Below are positions 1 through 9,235 of a stretch of DNA of 39,667 nt, piece after piece (within the stretch, counting starts at the first letter, position 1; each line of letters opens with the position of its first letter). The stretch lies in assembly GCA_024811115.1 (NCBI GenBank), contig JAKOGH010001216.1:1-39667 (forward strand), given 5' to 3'. This DNA is from Terana coerulea (Eukaryota > Basidiomycota > Agaricomycetes > Polyporales > Phanerochaetaceae). The position numbers and the translations under genes are program-made. Below the pieces are notes generated by a model. It saw only the letters and a list, made by a program, of their open reading frames with translations, ran no database searches and was not told where the DNA came from.

Positions 1-1141
1 TTGCCAACAACCCGCAGCAAACGGTGACGCACCTCGCCTCTGCCCTCAGCATCCCGCACCTTCCTACGCGCCGACTTGTTCTGGAGCATTCTAGTGTTCT
101 TGGTGTACCGGAACGATGGCTCGAACTACGCCATGGTTGTCCACGGACTCGAGGCTCTGAACGAGGACAACGACGAGTCTGGCGGCTGCTACGCTTTCTG
201 GTTCACCTCGCTGTATTCCATGATCTCTGGGCGCGGACGGATGGGCACGATGGTTGGTGCTAGCCCCGAAATCCGAAAGTCGAGTGGCGGGTCGAGCGAG
301 GCCTTGACAGAATACCTAATGTCCAACATCCTGCTCATGAACGGCATCACGCAAGTCATAGACGACCTGGATGTCAGGCTTCATCATCGTTCGCTGATGG
401 AGTGCGCGGGACTACGCGACATCATGGAGCTCGCTCGTGGTTTCCAGCTTACCGACTATAGACAAGCAACTGGACCTATTTCAGCAAACCCTCGACGAAG
501 ACGAAGCCAGCTTTAGCGTCTCTGTGGACAATGCACCGTCTTGCGATCTTAGCAACGTGGATGAGGTCTACGGCGCACTACGTACTCAGACTAGAGACTC
601 TAGGGCTCAGGACTATCTATTATCAATCCTGCAACACCTTCTTTTGATTCGACCCAACGACCCTACCTCTATGAATCGCCTCCAGCTGGTCGACTCCGTT
701 GTGACCGACATCGTAATGGACAAGAAACTTGGCGGAGCCGAGAAACGCATTGGGCTCTCGGTGGAGCGCATCGTTGGACAACTCAATCAGGTCGACAAAG
801 CTAGGATTTCTGAAGACGAGCTTGTAAAGGCCCGTAGCGAAGCTCTCCGCCTGAAAGGAGAAAGAGAAGACCTGGAGGAACGGATGGGACATACGGAAGC
901 ATTGCTCGGTACCCTGCAAGCCGAAATATCCAAACTCAAGATCGAGAACAGGACATACGCTCTGGATGTTCCTCAGACGGCGAGAGCGACCATCGTGGGC
1001 CCCAGTCAGAAGGAGAATGTTTCGCCAGTTCGCCCCACGCTCAAGAGCTTCATGTCGTGGTTCAGCGCGCCTCAAATTCCTGATCCCAATTCTCTGACTT
1101 TGCTCAGTCACAAACAACCCGAAGCGTCCGACGTTGATTAG
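1..1141 (+). pseudogene. Truncated second formin copy (GBD/FH3 half only), partial at the window edge
   Basis: This is a diverged copy of the N-terminal regulatory half (GBD/FH3, Dia-inhibitory type) of the formin at 1558-7326. Shared blocks include LPTRRLVL, GRGRMGTMVGAS, LHHRSLMECAGL, LDEDEA, RAQDYLLSILQHLLLIR, LGGAEKRIGLSVERI and the start of the coiled coil. Reading it needs two frame changes: near 84-87 (one extra base after CTGGAG) and near 447-455. The frame then stays open to a TAG at 1139-1141. The last 70 or so residues (from about 935) do not match the other formin. There is no FH1, FH2 or DAD. The intron present in the full gene at 5740-5691 is absent here (around 310), so this copy may derive from spliced RNA or have lost the intron. 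The 5' end is off the window. It is either a decaying duplicate or a real FH2-less protein with two sequence errors; I slightly prefer the duplicate. Confidence 0.65.
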
Positions 1142-1557
1142 GTGCCATCCAGCAACGCTTGAAACCTCCTACCTATTCCCAGGTTCCATACCTATCCTCA
1201 TCTCTATATATTGTACACACACGTTTTTGTTGGGGCTTGTTGGACTCACTTTCCCTTTAGACGTCGGAGGCCTCGTATGTTCACGAGAATGTCACCACAT
1301 GATTGAGTTGTATGTTAAATTGTATGAAAATGGTCATGAGTACAGTATGCATGTATTAGTGTCTAGCCTAAGTACCATCTACCAGCAATGGTCCAAGTAG
1401 TGCAAATGCGCGCAACGAGAAAGAGGCGAGACGATCCAAGAATACAGGTGTAAAATGTGGGAATACCTGATACAACAAACAAATGCAATGTGAGAGGTAA
1501 ATGCAAACGAATATCAGAGCAACGAGCCGACAGAAGATCACTAGTTCATCGCAGCCA
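1142..1557. other. Convergent intergenic region between the two formin copies
   Basis: No coding sequence is recognised. It lies between two convergent stop codons and should hold both 3' untranslated regions. An 88-codon open frame at 1134-1400 has no family resemblance and overlaps the end of the formin fragment, so I do not call it. Confidence 0.5.
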
Positions 1558-4500
1558 TTATGGATTATCCGCCATCTTGTCCTCCGTACCTTCCACTGAC
1601 TCTACATTGGTAGGTGGAGGTGATGCGACCTCCATAGCCTCCGGCGAGGCTCCCTCTCCAGCTACTTCCGTCTCGATAAGAGTTTCGTCTGGCATCTCGT
1701 CAACCGACCCAAGTGAAGCTTCTTGGTCTCTCGGGGTGCCATCCAAGCTGTTAATCCGGAAGAGAGGTGACCCCTCGAGGTCTTCAGAGATACCGCGCAC
1801 CCTCCGTCGTGACCTACGTTGCGGAGCAGAAATGGCAGTCGTCGGCGACTTCGGCTGCGGCGCATCGAACCCGCTCGATTGCAGGCGCGCCAACATGTCC
1901 CGCGCGAGGTCCGCAGTGTCGTTTCCTGACGTGGAGGCGAGCAGACCGCTGGCGCTGAGGTCCAGGGGAGCGGCGGGTCGACTTGATGTGCTGGGTCTTG
2001 TCCGGCGTGCTTTACGGCCCATGTTGTCGCCGTTGCGCAGCTTCTCCAGCAGGCTGTCGAGGACGGTGTCGTTCTCTCCGTCGTCCACAGCGGCCTCCTT
2101 GGCTTTCGCCCGATTCGCCTTGGCTTCTTCTGCGGCCTGCTTCCGCCTCTCCATCGCCAGCCGCTCCTCAAGGATACTCTGGTTATCGGCCTTGCATTTC
2201 TGGACGACCACATGTAAGCGATAGAAGACGGCGGAAAAGAAGGAGACGTGCCTTATATGAGGTCACGAACGTCTTGAAGATACCATAGAACTCCGATGAG
2301 CTCATGTTGCGCTCATCCTCGCCGTAGAACTTCACAACCTCGTTGAATGTTGCATCCGCATGGTTGACATCATCTACCAGGTCCTCCACCTGCGACGTCG
2401 CTTTCCGAACGAAACCCCACATCTGCTTGCCATACCGATCTGCTTGCTCCATGTCGGCGTAGTGGTCCGAAAGCTCCTGTTTGATGCGCTTGAGGCCTTC
2501 ACGGAGCTCTGTGAGACTCTTCCGGACGTCCTGAAGGTTGACTGTGTCATGTAGCGTGAGCGATGGTACCAGAGGAAAAAGCCAGACATATGCTTACCTC
2601 GGTAAGCTTCTGCCGGTGCCGCCAATTCCTCTAGGAACTGTTCCATCTCTGGAAAATGTTTGGAGACAGTCCGCTCGAGGAAGTGAAGTAGTGTCGTGTT
2701 GTGAAGCGACTTTGTGTCCACCATCTACTCGGCGTTAGCTTGGTATACTGTACCTATTTAAACTGCTCGGCAGCATACCTTATTGATACTACTAACTCGG
2801 AAACCAAAGGCACCGCCCTTGACACCGGTGCCGTTCATGTAGTTACCGATGAGCAGAATCAACTATCGCGGACTGAGTACTCATGCTGGTTCAAAGTATT
2901 ATAAACGTACGGAGAGCAGCTCTTTGAAGTGACTCGAGTGAAGCAGAGCGTTTCCAGCTTCCGAAAGCTTCCGTGAACTCTGCAAAGACACAGTACAATC
3001 AACGCTCCAAATCAGGGTGGGTGAATCCAAGTCACTCACATCGTCCAAGAGCGACCAAGTCTCATCGAACTTTCTCCTGTAAAGCATACCCTCGATCCGC
3101 GGTCCGAGTCGCTCGATCTTGATCAGCTGCACCATCAACCGATCCGAAGGATGCAGGCCCGCGAGTTCCTCCGGCTCCGCATTGCGATATACATTGAGCT
3201 TGCCAACCTGCTCGGGGTTTGGCAGAACTGGCTTGAGTTCGCTCAGGAAGACTTCCGTGCAGACTTCTTGGTCGAAGTGCTTGATCTTCATAGCAATCTC
3301 TTCTGGTTCAAGTCTCTTCACCGTTTGGATGAGAATTTCTGCACAGATGCTTCAGCAAAGGGGGCGTGCACACTCATTACCGCTACATACCGACTCGTTT
3401 CTTGGTCTGCGGATCGAGGACACTCTTGAGTTCAGCACGTTTCTGCTTAGCTGGAAGAGAAAGGATGTTAGACATAATATCACAGCATTCTCCATACAAC
3501 ATGCTTACCCATGAGGTTGATGACTAGCTGCTTGGCCTTGAAATCTTCCTCCATCTCCGTCCAAATACCATCCAGCTGGAATTTCTGGATCCACTCGTTC
3601 TCCTTGTCTGGCTGCTCCTCATTGAACACTGTCTTGTTGACTTGCTGCTGAGGAAGCTTATCCCACTGGAGTTGCTTCATCTTCGTATTCGGTGTAATAG
3701 GAATGCCTTTGCGTGCTGCCCACAAATTGGCGCCATTCGCGCCAAGTAGAGCAGAGCCGCGAGCAGAGGTCGGTTGTGAATTGGGGGATGAAAACCCACT
3801 TCTGGGAGGTGGTGGCGGCGGCGGCGGTAGAGGTGCCCCAACAATGGCCGTAGGGATGCCCACACGGAAGCCACCAGGTGGTGGGGAGGAGGTGGAGGCG
3901 GAGGCGGAGGTGGGCCGCCAAAGGCAATGCCGGGAGTACCTGGAGGCGGTGGTGGAGGTGGCGGAGGTGGAGGCGGGAAACCTCCCATTCCGGACATCGG
4001 CGGAGGCGGAGGCGGCGGAGGTGGAGGAGGGCGGCGCTGCCTGATCATCGTGTTGCTCGGCCTCTTCTGGAAGCGTGGGCAAACCAGGCACCGGTGAAGA
4101 ATCGGGGCTGGGTTCGGAAGGCGGCCTGCCTTTCAGGGTAAGTTGTCGACGAAGCTCAGCTGCCAGGGACCCGGGTGGCGGCTGCTTTGATGACCGCGGA
4201 GGAGTTGCGGACGCAACAGAGGTTGTGTCGGTACCGATGGAGGATCCGCTCTTGGTCGAACGGGAGAGACGGTCGCTTTCGAGTTCGCCGTCTTCGCCAT
4301 CCGCCGCGGTGACGAAGCTGTGATCACTCTGGTCGCCAAACTCGTCAGTCGGCGCCAGAAGTAAGCCATTCTCCGATAGCGAAGGAGAGTAATATTCCCT
4401 AATTGTGAGCGCGGGAAGTCCTTCCGTCGAGGAGAGCCTCGCATGCTGCGAGGACTGTATGATGGGCCGTCGCGTGGTGGATACTATGAGCTTCATTAGG

Positions 4501-7326
4501 ACAAACACAAAGATGCGCAGAGAATGATATACGTACTATCTTCACCCCTTGAGCCAGCTGTTGCTCTATCTGCTCCTGCGCAGCTGCGTCGTCGGCGTCC
4601 ATGAACTGTGAAGAGCGACCATTCTGCGCCTCGGACATACGGTTAGTGTCGACAGCACGAGCGGTCTTACCCGACTTCGTGCGCTTGATGCTTGACGCGC
4701 CTCTCCGCCGTATGCTGCCCGCCTTCGTGGGGTTTCCTCCTCGTCTGGAGTGTCGTCGGAATCATCGCCGTCAGCTCCACCCTTCCTATTCGCTCTGTCC
4801 TTGTGACGCTTATCTCGGCCTTCCAGAATACTGATAGTCTTGTCGCGCTGCAAATGCCTCTCCAGAGTGTCAATGAGGGTCTTGCGGTCCATCTGTCCCG
4901 AGTTCTCCATGATCTTGTCGACACCCTTTCCAACCTCCTTCAGCATTCGGAACAATTCCATGATTTGCGCCTCCAGCTGTTGAATTTGTTCCTCATAGTT
5001 GTTCTTCTGGGCCTCCATCTGCGACTGCAGTTTCGCGGTGTTCTCCCGAGAAACATGGAGCTTCTCCTCGAGCTTCGAGACCTTAGTCTTGTAAGTGGAA
5101 ACCAGGCCTTCGCCGCCCTGCGAAATCTCATCTTCCAAAGCCTCTTTCTCCAGACGCAAACGCAGAGCCGTAGCATTGACCTTGGAAAGCTCGTCCTCGA
5201 CATGCTGGTAACGCTCCGCTTCGTTGAACTGGGCAATGATCCGCTCGACCGAGCGCCCTAGCCTTTGCTCCCCGCCGCCGAGCTGCTTGTCCATGACCAA
5301 GTCCGTGACTGCGCCATCAATAATCTGGAAGTAATACGCCAAGGCGGGCCCCTCTTCTCGGATGAGTAGTAAGTGCTGCAGCATGGATAGCAGGTAATCC
5401 TGAGCTTTGTTGTCCGCTGTCTTCGCCTTCAGGGCATTGAAGACATCCTCGGGGTTAGCTAGGTCCCTGAGGATGTCATGGTCCATTCGCTCTTTGAGTT
5501 TCGCCTCATCCTCGTCGAGGTTCTGCTGCAGTGTATTCAACTGCTTCTCGATGGTGTCCACGCCGAAACCACGACAGAGCCGAACGATGCCTTGTAGACC
5601 TGCCGCCTCCATCATGGCACGGTGATGCACACGCATGTCCAAGTCGTCCATTTTCTCGAAAAGGCCATTGATGAGCAGCAAGTTTGAGAGCTGTGGACGG
5701 CATTAGACATCATCACCAGGAGCGGTACAGAGCTGCATACGGTATAGTCATTCAAAGAGGGGTCAATTCCCCCATTACGCCTGATCTCCTCACTCGCACC
5801 AACCAGCGTACCCATTCGACCGCGGCCTACTAAAGCCTGCTCGAATGACTTGAACCAGAATATGTAAGGGCTGCCATGTTCGTGGTTTGCATCACTAAGG
5901 GTGTTGAGCGCATCGACAACTTGTGCTTGTTGGCCCTCGTCGAAGTAAACAAGAAATACGAGAATGTCCAGGAGGAGTTTCCGAGTGGGAAGATTGGGTG
6001 TATTTAAAGACGAGGCGATTTGAGACACCAGCGTACTGTGCGTGAGGGCATCGTAGACTGCGAACTATGATTGGGCATGTCAGTGGTGTTCCTGCTTGTT
6101 GAGGCAATGACTTACAGGGTGATTAAGAATCCATTTGATAGTCTTTGCAACCTCGTATTCAATATCCATTTCCTCCTTCCTCCTAAGGTCTGCTTAGAGG
6201 TTAAAGTTCCAAAATAGATTAAATCCAGCGCGTACCGCTGCAATGCTTTCCGGCTAATGTGATTCAGGGTCTGCGCCAGCACAGAAGTACCCTGGAGTTC
6301 AACAAAACGCCTGAACCAACTGCGTGGACGGTGAGTGGTTTGAGCCGTAGTATGATCTGTCCATCACGTACCTGACTTCTTTCCCCCTCAAGGAGACTTG
6401 AAGTCCTGTCGCCAGTTTCGGCGTTATAGTCCTATCCATGAACTTCTTCATATACCACTCGGGCGTCCCCTCAATGAGAAACGCTGCTTGACCCGAGTCG
6501 GTCTGCCGCTTTGCTTGCTCCTCTCGTTGTTTCTCGTCCTTCCATCGTAGCTGTTCATCGCTGTATACCATGTGCCACTTTTGGTCTATTGAAAGATGCG
6601 GAAGCTCGCCCAGCCCCCGAGTGCGCCTCATATTCTCGAACAGCGCTTCAATTTCCTCGTCGTTCTCCGGTCGCGGGAAGGTAAATTCGCTGCTACCGTG
6701 TCGGTGTAAATGAGCAGAGATGCTGGCCAGGTGCGGGTGGTTCTCGTAAGAGCTCAAGGAGGCAGCGTACCGGGAGGAGCGATTTCCGTCCGTCCGCTGG
6801 GATGCTATCGTTGGAGCGGAGGAGGTAGGCCGAGACGAAGGCGCGGAATAGTCCCCAACAAGAGTCCGAGACCTACTGGAAGGAGATGTGGGGAAGGGCC
6901 ACCATAGTCCCCTACAGATGAGCCGCTTTCACTCTGACGGAAGCGACGTGAATTCGACCTCGCGGGGCTTTCTGGGTCGTTATACAATGTCTGCGAGTCG
7001 GTGGTGGAGATGGACGCGCTTGGAGACCCTGGACGGCCAAGCGGGCTTGCATCACGATACGCACGCTCACGGTCCTGACGAGTCTTGGCCATTGCATACT
7101 TGTTGAGTTCGGTACCAGTAGCAGTGAGGGTAGGATTGGTCATTGGGGCAGAAATAACGGTACTGGGATTCCCTCTTATTCCTTGGGACGCTGAGCCAAC
7201 CGTTACCGGAGACTTTGGCGGCGGAGCCAGTTTGTGGTAGGGGACAGCATTGTCATTGAGGTCCTGGTGCTGAGATACAGAGGACTGCCTCGGGCGATTC
7301 CTCTTCTTGCCAAAGAACGAGTCCAT
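1558..7326 (-). CDS. bni1: Diaphanous-related formin (SepA/Bni1 type)
   Basis: Nucleates and elongates unbranched actin filaments for polarised growth, cables and septation; kept autoinhibited until a Rho GTPase binds. Fifteen exons fit in one frame: 7326-6877, 6796-6372, 6319-6236, 6182-6116, 6064-5741, 5690-4671, 4623-4537, 4490-3509, 3450-3391, 3338-3040, 2979-2911, 2862-2779, 2724-2598, 2541-2252 and 2199-1558, totalling 5,010 nt or about 1,669 aa, usual for fungal formins. Order: disordered N-terminus; GBD/FH3 from about residue 190 (IDQKWHMVYSDEQLRW, GTPEWYMKKFMDRTITP); coiled coil about 590-720; polyproline FH1 about 973-1050; FH2 about 1080-1456 (MKQLQWDKLP, LLIGNYMNGTG); DAD about 1492-1515 (VLDSLLEKLRNGDNMGRKARR). 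The start at 7326 is the first ATG of the long N-terminal frame. The exon 7 acceptor could also be 4630. The exon 14/15 junction uses a GC donor. FH1 carries two opposite one-base shifts. It diverges from the PEBP-like gene 547 bp away. Confidence 0.95.
2200..2251 (-). other. GC-AG intron in the formin
   Basis: The FH2 exon ends TAT-AAG and is followed by GCACGT rather than a GT donor. The next exon resumes in frame with AAA-TGC-AAG after GTCCAG. The 52-nt interval has a CTTAC branch-site candidate 15-20 nt before the acceptor. No GT donor at this junction preserves the frame. Confidence 0.7.
3800..4045 (-). other. FH1 proline-rich tract with paired frame shifts
   Basis: In the frame of the flanking exon this stretch reads as Ser/Ala/Thr-rich sequence. 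In the +1 frame between about 4030 and 3885 it reads as three runs of 10-12 prolines separated by MSGMGGF and GTPGIAFGG, exactly what FH1 (profilin-actin loading) needs. Removing one base from the G run at 4029-4031 and adding one to the run at 3883-3886 restores a continuous FH1. The two shifts cancel, so no stop arises either way. The GC-rich reverse strand also gives spurious Gly/Arg-rich open frames. Confidence 0.75.
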
Positions 7327-7756
7327 CCCGGCCTAAGAAAGTTAAGTTGAGACTGTTGCTACCAGTGTAGGGTATACGGGTATCTTGTGTGTGCGGGATT
7401 AGACTGAAGGACGGCTAGAACAGGAGGGTGATAGGAACCAGAGGTGGTTGGAAGGAAAGAGGGTCAGAATCGTTGAGATTTCATGAACTACTCGTTGCTC
7501 TGTAGCGTGAAGAGAGGAGGTTGGCGTAGTCTGGGCTAAAGCCGGACGTGTAAGTCGGGAAACAAAGCTCAACAGCCCCCTGGAGGGCTAGAGACGCGTT
7601 GGCGCTGACGGACTATGCCCTTAGAAACCATTCAATCAGCGCTATGACCTAGTAACAAAAGCGTGCTTACTCAGGTCAGTACGTTTGTTACCAAGCCGCC
7701 GACACTTGTTGATGCCGGATCTGGAATAGTGATGAATAACGAGCATCGCGGCGGTG
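7327..7756. other. Divergent promoter region, formin and PEBP-like gene
   Basis: No coding sequence is seen. The two genes leave this region in opposite directions, so it should carry both sets of upstream elements. I recognise no specific operator. Confidence 0.5.
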
Positions 7757-7763
7757 TATAAAA
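7757..7763 (+). promoter_or_regulatory. TATA box of the PEBP-like gene
   Basis: TATAAAA lies 111 bp before the ATG at 7874. A pyrimidine-rich leader (7796-7850) follows, the usual core promoter layout of highly expressed basidiomycete genes. Confidence 0.6.
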
Positions 7764-7873
7764 CCACCACCGCGCGTGGACCAGACGTTTGCCTACCTCG
7801 CTCCTTCCTTCACTTTCGTTCAGTCTTTACGAGCAGTCTTTTATTGACATCAATTCGCCACACGCTTGGAATC

Positions 7874-8936
7874 ATGAAGTACACCACCGCCTTCGTTTCT
7901 GTTGCTCTCGCTGTCGCCGTCGCCGCCCAGAACAACTCGCAGCTTGGCATTGAGGCTATTGAAGCCCATTTCAGCAATGCGGGCATCGTACCGTCGTTGC
8001 TCTCGACGTTCGACCCCGTCGCTGTGTTGTCTCTGAACTACGCAGGTACCGGCGACATTCAGCCTGGCCAGTCGCTCACGAAGGACCGTACGTGCTTGTA
8101 TGCCAAAGTCTATGCGGCATTTTGACTGACAGTTATATCGGCGCAGAGGTCGCACCTGTTCCTAGTCTTGCACTTACACCAGCCAACAGCTCTGTTACTT
8201 TGAGCGGAAACTTTACGTTGGTGATGGCAGACGCTGGCCCAGTTGGCACGGATGAGAGCCAAGGACAGACCCGTCACTGGCTGGTGAACGGCGTGACCTT
8301 GAGCAACGGCAAGTAATAGCACCATGCTTTGTACGCTTCGAATCTCAACTGTGCTTTCCCATTATACAGGCAGCAGCCCCTCAATGTGACCACCGACTCC
8401 GGTATTGCAATCACCAAGTACGGTGGACCTGCGCCCGTTTCAGGGAGCGGTGCTCATCGGTCAGTCATACGAGTAACATCACAGTTCTCATGTAACTGAT
8501 AGCTATTCAGTTATGCCATCCTCCTCTACACCCAGCCTGACAACTTCACCGCCCCTGACGGGCTCAACACCGCCGGTGTCCCCATTTCCAGCTTCAGCCT
8601 CACGCAGTACGTGCAGAGCAGCGGCCTGGGCCCCATCGTAGCCGTAAGTGTCAGATCTAATCTATGTGTCTATTCATCTCAAACGTCTGCCAGGGCACAT
8701 ATATCACCGTCGAGGAGGGTGCCGCATCTTTCACACCCTCGTCCACCGCGCCGGTTGTCACATCTACCCTGCCAGCTGCTACATCTACCAGCGCCGGGAG
8801 TGCCTCCGCTTCCGCCACGTCCCCGGCCCCCTCCGGTACATCTGGAACACAGGGCAACGGCGCCGCTGGAAGCTTCGTCTCGTTCCAGTCCGTCATCTTG
8901 GCAGTGATGTCCGCCGTCGGACTCGCTCTCTTCTGA
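7874..8936 (+). CDS. Secreted, GPI-anchored PEBP-like protein
   Basis: Member of the phosphatidylethanolamine-binding (PEBP/TFS1) fold, which binds anionic ligands; some members inhibit proteases or kinases. Exons 7874-8087, 8147-8312, 8370-8459, 8511-8643 and 8694-8936 join to 281 aa. Residues 1-19 (MKYTTAFVSVALAVAVAAQ) are a signal peptide. PEBP hallmarks follow: FTLVMADAGPVG about 100-111 (position of the DPDxP strand), RHWLVNGV about 119-126 and GAHRYAILLY about 153-162 (the GxHRY motif). A Ser/Thr/Ala-rich stalk (about 210-260) and a hydrophobic C-terminus ending VGLALF suggest GPI anchoring to membrane or wall. All four introns are 50-59 nt GT-AG, and no frame correction is needed. A strong TATA box sits upstream. 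The physiological ligand is unknown. Confidence 0.85.
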
Positions 8937-9235
8937 AGACTCAAATGTTGAGGATGAACACTTGACCCCACAGGACAGGCTGGCTATTCCTATTCACTCA
9001 TTTTGCCGTATAGCTGCGCCACTCGTTATGTACTTCTTTGCCCCGAGGGTGAAGTAATATTGTATCCAAAGCACTCGTTAGCTCCCTGTAGGAGCTAGCG
9101 AGAGTACTCTAATAAATGACAGACGTCGTAACACACATGAACGGAACTGCATGAGCAGACGAGCAAGGGAACCAAACAGTGAGATAAACGTGAGCAGAGC
9201 TTTCAGCTATTGTAGCGTTCCCGTGCCTATGATCG

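Noticed and set aside
3703..4141. Gly/Arg/Ala-rich plus-strand open frames
   Set aside because: They are the antisense of the formin polyproline FH1 codons.
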